The translations under genes and the position numbers were made by a program. From contig MPUH01000058.1 in assembly GCA_001970955.1 (NCBI GenBank), positions 62,001 through 126,000 on the forward strand: DNA of 64,000 bases, written 5' to 3'. The stretch comes from Stentor coeruleus (taxonomy: Eukaryota; Ciliophora; Heterotrichea; Heterotrichida; Stentoridae). The notes beneath the pieces are model-generated. The model was not told the origin of the DNA and made no database searches. It was given only the letters and a program-made list of their open reading frames with translations. This document shows, piece after piece, positions 20,188 through 29,226 of the stretch (the first letter of the stretch is position 1; every line of letters begins with the position of its first letter).

Positions 20188-20859
20188 CTACTGCTTTGCT
20201 TCCATAGATGCTCTCTGTCCTTTAAGTTCAGAAGTGAATACAAATGCTAATAAGCTACCAATAACTGCTCCAAGTAATGGGGCGAAAATATAAATCCAGG
20301 TGTTATCAAAATGATCTTTATTCATCCCATAATTCGTAATATTGATAGCAAAACCTATTGCTGGGTTAAAACATCCTCCTGTAATTTTGCCAATTGCCCA
20401 GTTTCCAGCTGCTACACTCATAGCCACAACTCCTCCTCCAATTAAATTTGAGTTTGTTAATTGACCAACCATTATAGCATCTCCTGTTAGTACAGCTGTA
20501 TAGACCATCTCAGCAAAAAAAGCTTCTGAGGCTATATACCCTTCAGCTACATCAAAATATGAGACGTATTTTACGATACTTCCTGCTAGTAATGCTCCTA
20601 ATAATGCAAATATTACCTGTACGACGATATTCAATAAGAGTTCAATAAGACCTTCTTTGTTTAAGGTTTTCGATAAAGCTTTGTATATAATCAAGGCGAC
20701 CGATACTCCAGGGTTGAATTGGGCTCCTGAGGCAAACCCTGTGAAGATCATAGCAGCCCATAAAGACCCACCAACAGCAAAAGGCTCACTATTACAAGCA
20801 CCTACAGCAAAAGCTAGCAAAAAAGTCCCAGCTGCTTCAGCTAAAAGTCTGCGAATCAT
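20188..20859 (-). CDS. aquaporin/MIP-family channel, 223 aa, with NPG and NPA boxes
   Basis: Six membrane helices with the two half-helix loops of the major intrinsic protein family. The first box is NPG (N49-G51, in SGAQFNPGVSV), the second NPA (N165-A167, in GGCFNPAIGFAINI). The residue after the second box, normally the Arg of the aromatic/arginine selectivity filter, is Ile168, so the pore should be wider and less charged than in classical water channels. Length is normal for the family. It shares the GGCFNPA-x-G-x-A-x-NI and FFAE-x-VY signatures with the second aquaporin at 57748, so both belong to one subfamily. A contractile-vacuole or plasma-membrane role is inferred. Stop TAG. Confidence 0.92.
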   Translation of the reverse strand: MIRRLLAEAAGTFLLAFAVGACNSEPFAVGGSLWAAMIFTGFASGAQFNPGVSVALIIYKALSKTLNKEGLIELLLNIVVQVIFALLGALLAGSIVKYVSYFDVAEGYIASEAFFAEMVYTAVLTGDAIMVGQLTNSNLIGGGVVAMSVAAGNWAIGKITGGCFNPAIGFAINITNYGMNKDHFDNTWIYIFAPLLGAVIGSLLAFVFTSELKGQRASMEAKQ

Positions 20860-21189
20860 ATTATTATAAATAACTATTTTCAGACATTAGAATTCTTTTT
20901 TTTACACATACATTAGATTTCTTATAGATTTTCCTTTCGAAATCATATCTTTGATTATTTTCTTAGAAAACTTTTTGATTTATTTTTCTTGTTGTATTTA
21001 TCTGTATATAAAAATACAAAATATTGTTGTATTAGTATTTTTATTATGCATAGAGATGAAAAATAGAATATAAGATTTTAATTTGTAAGTTTATTATATT
21101 TTAGATGATATATAATAAGTTTATAGAAACTAAAGTGGATTGGTTTATAGTTTTTTTGAAGTTAGGCATATTTTTTATTTTCGATATAT
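20860..21189. other. divergent intergenic gap
   Basis: No gene seen. This is an exception to the skew rule: the part next to the plus-strand start at 21190 is G-containing and C-poor. Confidence 0.5.
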
Positions 21190-22323
21190 ATGCTAGTTAT
21201 TTTAATTGCAGTATTAGGTGAAGTTCTGTGTCAAGCACAAGGATATGAAATTAGGGAGATTTTGCATTTTATTGATACAGTGTGTTTTTACTCGCTTAAT
21301 ATCAAAGGTGAAGCTGAAGGATGGTTTTTAGAAGCTAGTCGGGACCCTAGGATCAGGAATAATTCTTTCAAACTTATTGACTGTATAGAACACTATGAGT
21401 ATTGTATGGAAAGGAAAATCAAAAGTTTTCCTAGTGTGTTTTATCATGGTGAATATAAGATGCTTGAGTATACATGGTCTTTTACTGTAGCTGATTTTGT
21501 CGAGTTCGGAATTAAGATGCAGTCAAATAACACTAAAAGCATATCAACTTTAGAAGATTTTGAACTTATAAAATCCTTCAACAAACCCATCTACCTCCTT
21601 TTTTATCGTGAAAACGACAAAATGTTATCAGAATTCAATTACTTAGATATGTTCTCACACATCTCAGGGTTCTACAAGTCTTCCAATCTATATTTCATCA
21701 CCTCATCTAACAAAGCTATACTCAGACTATATTCAACCCCTATTAAAACCCCTATCATATACAATTTTTCACCAAATTCAACAACAAAACCTACACTAAA
21801 ATTCCCTTTTACTAGTAAAAACATAAAAGAATTCATAGAATCTACTCGATGTAATAACAACTTCCAAATAACCTCAAGTAACTTTTATGAACAAAGAAAA
21901 TGTTTTGATGGGAAACTTTTAGGGATAAGTTTTATTGATAAAAATAATAAAACTCATATATCTCAAATATCTAAACATAAAAGTACAATGATAATTTTAA
22001 ATGCTTATAATGAAACTAGGTTTAGATATGGATTTATTGATCTAAATGAGTTTCCTAATATAGGTAAAAAGTTTCATGTTTATGATAGCTATAGTTTTAT
22101 TATTAGGGATTATAGAGAAAGTAAAGGTTTTATAGATTTCGGTGAGAAGTTTTTTGGAGATACTGATGAGATTTATAGTGTATATGAGGCTGTTTGGAAT
22201 AAATCAGATGTGAAAAAGTTTGTTGTTGTGAAGAAACCAAGAATGATTATTAGACTACGTTATTTCCTTCCAGCTTTTGTTGTTGTTATTGTTTGGTTTG
22301 TGTATAAGATTTTAGTTAAGTAG
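21190..22323 (+). CDS. secretory-pathway membrane protein with thioredoxin-like fold (PDI-related, no CxxC), 377 aa
   Basis: Signal peptide at residues 1-14. A thioredoxin-fold segment is suggested around residues 45-105, where FKLIDCIEHYEYCMER and SFPSVFYHGEYK match the 'vDC...C...v..yPT...f..G' pattern of protein disulfide isomerases; the catalytic CxxC pair is absent. Several N-glycosylation sequons follow. A C-terminal membrane helix (YFLPAFVVVIVWFVYKIL) with a Lys end makes it type I, like TMX-type PDIs. A redox-inactive ER chaperone is a reasonable inference. The family call rests on pattern, not on a close match. Stop TAG. Confidence 0.6.
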   Translation: MLVILIAVLGEVLCQAQGYEIREILHFIDTVCFYSLNIKGEAEGWFLEASRDPRIRNNSFKLIDCIEHYEYCMERKIKSFPSVFYHGEYKMLEYTWSFTVADFVEFGIKMQSNNTKSISTLEDFELIKSFNKPIYLLFYRENDKMLSEFNYLDMFSHISGFYKSSNLYFITSSNKAILRLYSTPIKTPIIYNFSPNSTTKPTLKFPFTSKNIKEFIESTRCNNNFQITSSNFYEQRKCFDGKLLGISFIDKNNKTHISQISKHKSTMIILNAYNETRFRYGFIDLNEFPNIGKKFHVYDSYSFIIRDYRESKGFIDFGEKFFGDTDEIYSVYEAVWNKSDVKKFVVVKKPRMIIRLRYFLPAFVVVIVWFVYKILVK

Positions 22324-22570
22324 CATTTACAACATAGACAGGATGCTTAAATAATCTAATATTCTTATAATGATTAAGATTTGTTGAGGATATAAAATTT
22401 CATTAATTTTTGAAGTTTTCATAGGACTCATAAATTATTGTATGGACTTAAATATAAATTTAAAGGATTAAAATGTGTTTGTTAAATTATATAAGAGAAA
22501 ATGTTTATATTTTTATATTTAATTTTGCCTTATATAAGACGATGATATATTTTAAGGTCTTTTATGTCAT

Positions 22571-22849
22571 TTATCTACTTAATTTCCATATGAGTGCAAA
22601 TATCATCACTGAGATACCAACAACATAAATCCCTATTCTTACTTCGCTTTGATTTAGGAGTTTGTCGAGCTGCTTGTTTGTCCTTTCTAGCAATCCTCCT
22701 GAGTGCTCATATGCAATGGCGATCTTCTTAAGTTTTTGTTTATCTTCTTGCAAACCGTCATTCAAATCAATGCTAAAGCTCTTTATGTCACTAATCTGAC
22801 CTTTAAGAATCTCTTTTTTTGCCTTTATATTTTCTTCGAGAGAATTCAT
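22571..22849 (-). CDS. BET1: Bet1-type Qc-SNARE, 92 aa
   Basis: A short tail-anchored SNARE. The motif spans about residues 14-70: LKGQISDIKSFSIDLN aligns with the LKGKISALKSLSIDI of Bet1, and the following HSGGLLERTNKQLDKLL with the STGGFL...RLK stretch. The last ~20 residues (IGIYVVGISVMIFALIW) are the membrane anchor. Bet1 acts in ER-to-Golgi fusion with syntaxin-5, membrin and Sec22. Slightly shorter than animal Bet1 (about 118 aa) because the N-terminal extension is missing. Stop TAA. Confidence 0.82.
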   Translation of the reverse strand: MNSLEENIKAKKEILKGQISDIKSFSIDLNDGLQEDKQKLKKIAIAYEHSGGLLERTNKQLDKLLNQSEVRIGIYVVGISVMIFALIWKLSR

Positions 22850-23146
22850 TTATATAATTTATTAGAAAAAATGCTGATTTTTATTTTGTCTGATAGGAAT
22901 AGTATGATTTGGAAAAAATGATATGTAATTATATTGTATTATTATCAGTACTATATAATCTATCCAAGGATGAATATTTTATAATAATAATCAGCAAAAA
23001 GTATTCAATTTTACTTTCATAATAAATTAAGCTTTAGAAGCATAAATAAATATAAGTAACAAAAATAATTAGACAAATTAAGGATTATATTCGGTACAAA
23101 GCTTGATAAATCTTATAATTTTTTAATTAATATATGGGAAAAGCAA

Positions 23147-23764
23147 TTAAAGGTTCCTTTGCTTCATTTTACAAAATGGGGTTTTAGCTCTTGGGTTACT
23201 CTTTGTCCTTATACATAAATCATATGGCCCAGGGCTACAAGATTTTTTCGACTTTTTTCTAAGCTTTTTGCTGACCAAAGGGAGTTTTTCAGGCTCTTGT
23301 GGGGTACTTTTATGGTTTCTTGTTGGAATTTCTGGAGTTTCGCTACGTTGGGGTTTAATTTTCCTCAATTGCTGGGTTTTTGTATACCTATGAGAGACTC
23401 TTTTTTCTAAGATTATTGGAGGATTTGAGTAAAATGTGATATTTTTGCAGTTAAAATACATATTTAAGCATTCTTCAAGGGTATTCAAACTTTCAGGCTC
23501 ATCGTGAACTGTTGTTGGAGTTTTTACCATATTGATTTCTTCTAATGATGTTAAGTTTTTTGGGTTGTTTGAGTCTGTTGTCGATATTGATGCTGTTGGG
23601 TGTTCAGTTTTAGTTTCAGAATAGTTATGTTTTTGAGTAGGTCTTAAACGTATTGGGGAGATTTTTGGGTTTTTGCCTCGGAAAGTTGACGTTAAAGAAC
23701 TATGTGGCGACTTGAGCTTTGATCCGCGGTAAGGAGAAAATGTGCTTCTGATTATAAAGTTCAT
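23147..23764 (-). CDS. hypothetical basic, Pro/Ser/Thr-rich protein, 205 aa
   Basis: Not recognised. Largely disordered and strongly basic, with a short possibly folded stretch at about residues 95-125 (TLEECLNMYFNCKN). The C-terminus has KKSCSPGPYDL, one copy of a PGP-Y motif like that of STPG repeat proteins; a single copy is not enough to assign the family. A microtubule-associated role is only a guess. Stop TAA. Confidence 0.62.
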   Translation of the reverse strand: MNFIIRSTFSPYRGSKLKSPHSSLTSTFRGKNPKISPIRLRPTQKHNYSETKTEHPTASISTTDSNNPKNLTSLEEINMVKTPTTVHDEPESLNTLEECLNMYFNCKNITFYSNPPIILEKRVSHRYTKTQQLRKIKPQRSETPEIPTRNHKSTPQEPEKLPLVSKKLRKKSKKSCSPGPYDLCIRTKSNPRAKTPFCKMKQRNL

Positions 23765-24005
23765 ATATATTGTATAAATAAAATCTAGGTATGAGAATTA
23801 AAAGCATTCGAAAAATATGAGGTTCTTAATAGATATCCTAAAACTTATGATAATTATAAATCTATTTACATATATATTCACTTTTTTACTTATATCATAA
23901 CTTTCACACAATATTTTTCTCTGTAAAAAAGTATAAACCTCATCCAATACTCATAATTTTCTACAAGAAATCTCTAATTACTTAAAAACCCATACATCCT
24001 TCAAA

Positions 24006-24947
24006 TTATTCCTCTACTTCCTCTTCCTCCTCCTCTTCTTTCTGTCCTTTCCCATTATTCTCAAAAGCTGCTAACAAATCTTTAACTGACGCATAAGAGT
24101 ACAACCTCGAAAACACTTCCCCTTCCGATCTATTTCTCATAAGCTTCAAAGTTTTACTAGACAATGACGGGGCAAAAGTATAGCTTTCAGGGACAATTTG
24201 AGTCTTTTTATATTCCAATAATCTTTCTACAACATCCTTCTGATCCCCTTGTTCCCCAGCAAGTTTCACAGAATTCCCACATAAACTTGGTTTAAAAGTT
24301 AAAGATTCTTTTAACTCCCCTTCAACTCTTTCTTTTACCATAAGAGCTTTTAAGTTCTTTTTATCTTCCCATTCTCTCATCCTATCTAAGATTCCTGAAA
24401 AGTCTCCTACTGATTTTTCTGCGTTTTTACCGATATTTGGTTTAAAAGTTAAGTCTTTTTCTATTTTTTTTTCCTGTTCAGACTTGAGTTTTTCTCCCAT
24501 TTCAGAGATTTTTTTCTTTTTTTCTTTAAGAACACCTTCATAACGTTCGCTTATTGGTGTGTGAGGGACAAGTTTTGAGTTTTTGTTGATATCTGGCTTG
24601 CGTTTTATGTTTTCAAGAACTTTTTCATCAAGTCTTTTTGCACTAAGTTTGATTTTTTCGTCTACTGCCTGCTGACGTGCTTGGAATCTGGCATATGTTG
24701 TTGATTTGAACTCGTTTGCGCTTATTTTTTTGGCTGGTTTGTCAGAAGAGGGAGAATCTTTTTTATCAAAAGTTTGCTGAAGCTTTGGAGATGGTTTTGT
24801 TAGGATTCTCGGTTCTGGTTCTTTAGGCTCTTTAAATTCTTTTGGTTTTTTTTGACTTTTTGGTGTGTTGTCGACGCTTTCATCCATAAACTGCATTATT
24901 TTGGAGAACACGTTTTTTATGTCTTCAGTTGCGAATTCTTCTACCAT
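24006..24947 (-). CDS. charged disordered protein with three TFxP motifs, 313 aa
   Basis: Lys/Glu-rich. Three spaced copies of a short motif are visible in the C-terminal half: LTFKPNIGKNAEK, LTFKPSLCGNSVKL and YTFAPSLSSKTLKL, each separated by a stretch with a helical R-M/L-x-(E/Y) segment. Similar 'TFxPxL' repeats occur in ciliate and trypanosome cytoskeletal proteins (from memory, not checked). The N-terminal third is Pro/Lys-rich, and the end is an acidic Glu run encoded by a GAA/GAG tract. Probably a structural protein of cilia or cortex. Stop TAA. Confidence 0.68.
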   Translation of the reverse strand: MVEEFATEDIKNVFSKIMQFMDESVDNTPKSQKKPKEFKEPKEPEPRILTKPSPKLQQTFDKKDSPSSDKPAKKISANEFKSTTYARFQARQQAVDEKIKLSAKRLDEKVLENIKRKPDINKNSKLVPHTPISERYEGVLKEKKKKISEMGEKLKSEQEKKIEKDLTFKPNIGKNAEKSVGDFSGILDRMREWEDKKNLKALMVKERVEGELKESLTFKPSLCGNSVKLAGEQGDQKDVVERLLEYKKTQIVPESYTFAPSLSSKTLKLMRNRSEGEVFSRLYSYASVKDLLAAFENNGKGQKEEEEEEEVEE

Positions 24948-25133
24948 AGAGAATATTAAAGTTATTATATTTTGGAAATAAAAATTATGGAAGTGTATAA
25001 AAAATTGTTTGGTAAAATAAGTGCGCTGGGTTTAGAAGGAGGATTAGGGTAGAAGTTGAGATTTTATTGGAAATTAGGTTAAGAGATTATGTTGGTGTAA
25101 GTAGAAATTTAATGCTGGGGTTGATGATATAAT

Positions 25134-25399
25134 ATGGTTATTGTGTTAGATGCAGGCCCTTTAATTAAAGGTATCTTGTTAAGAACATTAGGGGAAATGC
25201 TCTATACCACTTCCAGTGTCTTACAAGAAATAGTGACATTCAAGAACTAACCTCTCACTAAAAGTTGAAGAAATCAAAACCACTGAGCCAAATGAAGAAA
25301 ATCTCGCTTATGTAATTGATTCTTCAAAAAACCGGAGACTTCATCAGTCTCAGCACCACAGGCTTAAAAATTATCGCCTTTTATCAGGAATTGAGATAA
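25134..25399 (+). pseudogene. broken NOB1 PIN-domain copy
   Basis: Reading from ATG 25134 gives MVIVLDAGPLIKG then LYTTSSVLQEI, which matches the start of the NOB1 PIN endonuclease domain (yeast VLDATPLI...FYTTPTVFQEI). After a frame change comes LKVEEIKTTEPNEENLAYV, and after another comes KTGDFISLSTTGLKII, matching the NOB1 segment (K)xTGDYxxLSxxDLxxLAL. So one gene is spread over three frames within 270 nt, with stops between, and no 15-nt intron explains both shifts. The zinc ribbon and C-terminus are not found downstream. NOB1 cleaves the 3' end of 18S rRNA and is essential, so an intact copy must lie elsewhere. An assembly error is the alternative. Confidence 0.62.
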
Positions 25400-26526
25400 A
25401 ATGGATTAAAAAAATGCAAAGCCTATAAAATTTAGAAAAAGAATTTTATCCCTCATATTGGAATCTCTGCTTATACAAAATCAGTTAAATTATTAGAAAT
25501 TGAATAATTTCATGAGTAATAAAAATGATAAGAAAACAATTGCTATAATTCTTAAAAATGAAAATGCAGCTAATTTTTGCATTGAAAGTCTCTAACAAAA
25601 ACTGGCCTCAATATAAAAAAAAAGAAATTTCATATGAGCTTTCAAACTTCGCAATGTCAATAATTAATAATTCAATCAAGTTTGATAAAAATTTACATCA
25701 ACAAGTGGTAGTATCCTTTGAATCTAGGAATACAAATTAGACTTATATTCTATTATTCCTTTATAAATTTTGTTAAGAAATTCCTATAAAAAAAATAACT
25801 TTTGTGCATTAAATAACTAAATCAACAATAAGGCTATTGAAAAATAAATTAAAAGAAGTAGTCACTTTTATTCTAATATTACTGATAATAAAAACAAGAT
25901 ATAAAAGAGCATTTCTTTATGTGATAAATATAAAGATTAGACCAAGATTATTAATTTTTTAATAATCGATTTAAAGAGCTTAAAAAAATAGATCAACTAT
26001 TATCTGAGTAAAAATATCAAGTTTAATAGTTGACGATATAGAAAATTTTATCGATTCCTTGCTGAAGATTTTTAATCATACCAAAAACGACTTTCTAAAA
26101 TTGATTTCCAATTTTTCGAATTCCTATCAATTACTTTTAAAAAAAGAACCATTACTCACACCCAATCATATACAATTTCTCACCACAATTTCCAAAATTA
26201 ATAAGCATTATAAATCTATCATCTTCCTCTAAGTAAAAATTATATTGATTTAAATATCCAATCAATAAAACCATTCAAGACTTTAACCATCTAATTCCAA
26301 TAGTCACAATCAAATTACCAGCCCTAAAAGGTTTATAATAACATTTCCATTAAAAATCCAAAATCCAAGCATGTTTCATATTTACAAAGACTTTTTATAA
26401 TACATAAATTTTTTTCTTATCATTCATAATAATTTAAATTTAACCATATAAACACTATAAAAATACACACATATCTAATCAAAAACTAAACTCCATAAGA
26501 TGATTTTTTCATAAATCGCTATTGAA
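25400..26526. other. decayed or intergenic DNA, 1.1 kb
   Basis: Follows the broken NOB1 copy. Only short open stretches (for example 25558-25740) and no protein family recognised; stop density is as high as expected by chance. The part from about 26100 to 26520 is C-rich and G-poor, like a normal gene leader. Confidence 0.45.
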
Positions 26527-27027
26527 ATGATCAGTAAAATAGCCATCAAAATTTTTCACAGTCAGTCTCGACTTGATATATTAGAATTTGCATCTGAACC
26601 TAATGAATATAAATTTCTCAGTCCAGTCACATATTTTCTAGGACTTGAAATTATAGGCACAGAGCTCCCAGATTCAGGTATTTTAATGGACTTAGGAATC
26701 TGCAAGATTAAGCTTAAAAATATTATAAAGAAGCTTACTGGGAAAATATTTATAGGAACTCAAGATTCTAGTATTGAAATAGAAGCTTATGAAGATAGTT
26801 TTAGAGTAAGATTTGAAGATAGGGTTTATTATGAGTTCCCTAAAGAATTATGTTATTTGATAGATTGTAAAAATGTGAATAAGAAGGAGATATGTAAAGT
26901 TGTAGGAACGGAAATGAGAAAAAATATTGATTTCGAAAGAGAAGTCAAAGGACTTTTGCAGTTCAGAGTTTTTATTTCTAATGATAGAGATTGTGGCAAA
27001 GCTGAATTTAAGATTAAGTTTATATAG
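26527..27027 (+). CDS. PTPS/QueD-like fold protein lacking the zinc histidines, 166 aa
   Basis: The order of motifs resembles 6-pyruvoyl-tetrahydropterin synthase: IKIFHSQSRL where the family has F-S-A-S-H-R-L, then YFLGLEIIGTELPDSGILMD where the family has HGHNY-x-V-x-V-x-x-x-G-x-D-x-x-(T/S)GMVMD, then a helix (LKNIIKKL) and, near the end, a second helix and a final strand. The three zinc-binding His positions are replaced (Ser in the first motif, no HGH in the second), so the known enzyme reaction is not expected. Could be a noncatalytic relative or a chance likeness. Single exon, stop TAG. It follows the decayed NOB1 region. Confidence 0.42.
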   Translation: MISKIAIKIFHSQSRLDILEFASEPNEYKFLSPVTYFLGLEIIGTELPDSGILMDLGICKIKLKNIIKKLTGKIFIGTQDSSIEIEAYEDSFRVRFEDRVYYEFPKELCYLIDCKNVNKKEICKVVGTEMRKNIDFEREVKGLLQFRVFISNDRDCGKAEFKIKFI

Positions 27028-27099
27028 TAAAAGCTATGGATTGATGCATAGTTTTAATAAATTTGAGATTATTTTTTTTGCTGGTTTTAGATTTGAAGG

Positions 27100-27218
27100 T
27101 AGATTGTGATTTTTTTGTTAAATTGTTGTGGATACGGTTTTATTGTAATTTTTTTATANTAGATTGTGATTTTTTTGTTAAATTGTTGTGGATACGGTTT
27201 TATTGTAATTTTTTTATA
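27100..27218. repeat. 59-nt direct repeat around a single N (27159)
   Basis: 27100-27158 and 27160-27218 are identical. Reads as two contig ends joined without merging their overlap rather than a biological repeat. Confidence 0.85.
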
Positions 27219-27924
27219 GTAATAGTTGATGATTATAACTCGAATTTCTTACTGAAATTTATATTTAAGGAAATATTAAAGTGAATATGCTGTTTGTGGT
27301 TAAAGATTGTAAATTATTTATAAAAGACTAAATATATTCTATCAAATATGGTAAAAAATTTGTAAATGGTAATACTATTTGAATTGGTAAATCTGATGTT
27401 TTTATTACAGAAAAACTTTTTCTCTGCCAAATCATATAATTGTTATCATATATATAAAAATTAAAATTTTTCTTCAAGTTAGCTTAGCATACCATTGTGG
27501 ATAATTTTATCAATAATCCCTTCTTTCAAAAACCTAATAACAAATTATCATATCCCATACTCCAATCACTTAAAATCTTCATTTCTCACTATCCACAACT
27601 ACACTTCCCTCATCTCTTAAAACTTCAATTTTCCCTGTTCTCAAACACCCAATCTTTTCACCACAAAATCTTTCAAAATAACTTAAACTTAATAAAATCC
27701 TCTCCCACTCTTCTCACATATTTTTCATTCTGTCCATATATCATAAACTCAACTTTCATTAAAAATCAACCCGACCCTTACAATTCTATTCCATAATCCA
27801 ATCTTTTATTCCAAACCTCAAAAAACCTTAGCTGTTCTAAAATCCTATAAACAAAACCTAAAAAAAAAGCACTAATCCACCTCTTTACATCTAACCTAAA
27901 AGTATTAATAAAATATTTATAAAA
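27219..27924. other. intergenic, 0.7 kb
   Basis: G-rich to about 27400, C-rich and almost G-free from about 27480 to the next start. The 99-codon open stretch at 27497-27796 starts without ATG and is open mainly because G-free DNA cannot form TAG or TGA. Confidence 0.5.
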
Positions 27925-28593
27925 ATGAAAAAGTTCTATGATAGAAAATGCCGATCTAAATCAATTGACTTAAAAAGTCACAACAACTTAGTATACTCAA
28001 TATTAAAAGATCCATCACGTTCTAAGCTTAAACACCAAAGATCAGTGCATTTTTTAAAGGATTTTTCTAGTGAAGGGTCTCTTGAGTTTAAATAAATCTG
28101 CGAACAACAAATTAAAGAGCAGAAATCAAAAAGTAAAAATAAGTTGGTTTTACAATATAGTTCCTCTAGACAGCCAATTACTCAGAAGCATGACAATACT
28201 TATAATTTAGATAAATCTATGATAAAAAATCATAAAGATCATGATATGCAATACAATTATAAGGAAAGCAAAATAAAATCACAAATACATAAGTTTATAG
28301 TAAAAAACAAAGCAAATAAAGTTCATAATTTTAATATATCACCTAAATTTGAACCTAAAATTATAAATTATAATTTTCGTGATAAGAACTTTTATGATAA
28401 CCTAAACAGATTTATTTCCCACAAATCTTCGATAAGTCCTAAAAGTCATCATTTAGAAAATAAAAGTTTGGATATTGTTTCTAGCCCATGTGAACCTAAT
28501 TCTGCTAAAGTTTATTATAAAAGCTTGGGTGTGCATAAAATCATGGAGGGTAGGATTTTTAAGGATTTGATAAGGTTACATAGCTTATTATGA
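27925..28593 (+). CDS. hypothetical basic protein with one in-frame TAA (28093-28095)
   Basis: From ATG 27925 (AAAAATG context, C-rich leader) the frame is open for 56 codons, meets TAA at 28093, and continues open in the same frame for another 165 codons to TGA at 28591. Composition is the same on both sides: Lys/Ser/Asn-rich, disordered, with KSHNN, RQPITQKHDN and SPKSHHLENK stretches. No intron of the GTA-N5-TA-N3-AG type covers the TAA. Options are a nonsense pseudogene, a sequencing error, or read-through. The family is unknown. It is also the only gene here ending in TGA. Confidence 0.5.
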
Positions 28594-29226
28594 AGATTTT
28601 GATAATGGAAATAAAGGTATGATTTTTTTGTATAACTTAAATGTAGTGAGAATTTTTTGTAAATCAATATTTAGGGTAGAAGCATTTTTTTGAAACAAAG
28701 AAAAATATTTAAAAGGATTTAAGAATAAATTAGTGTGATTTAATAGCATGCTTTTAATAATACTATCAACTTGCAGATTAAGATATTTAAAGATAAGTGG
28801 AAATACTTACAAGCAAAAACCAAACATATAAAATACTTATTTAAAATCTTCAAATCCTAATCTGAATACTACAGTCAAACTATTTCAAATAATTATTAAA
28901 CAAAGATAACCCAAAACTTTTCTTAAGACAACCCAAAAAATTCTTAAATTTATCAATTTAATCGCAAAACCATTTAACCCTATAACCAAAATCCTGTATT
29001 TTCATAAAATCTCTCTAAAAATATCAAACTTATTCTTTCAAAAACCCCGAAATCTATAAAATCTAAATCACTCACCTAATAAAAAATCACAACATTAAAA
29101 CTCAAAAAAAGTCTTTTTTCCCAAACCATCATCCATTAATATCCTCACAATCCTCAACTTCAACATCCTCAACTTCAACAACCTAATCAAAATCCTAAAC
29201 CCATCCTTAAATAATAATAATAATCA
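28594..29226. other. intergenic, 0.6 kb, flip near 28800
   Basis: G-rich to about 28740, then strongly C-rich. A tandem pair of a 15-nt unit lies just before the VPS16 start (listed separately). No gene seen. Confidence 0.55.
29151..29180. repeat. two tandem copies of a 15-nt unit
   Basis: The unit TCCTCAACTTCAACA occurs twice without mismatch, 46 nt upstream of the VPS16 ATG, in the C-rich leader. Probably a simple slippage repeat. Confidence 0.7.

Noticed and set aside
27063-27284. 73-codon ORF with an internal repeat
   Set aside because: Created by the duplicated sequence around N 27159.
27497-27796. 99-codon plus-strand open stretch
   Set aside because: No ATG start, lies in a C-rich, G-free leader; such DNA cannot form TAG or TGA and gives long openings by composition.
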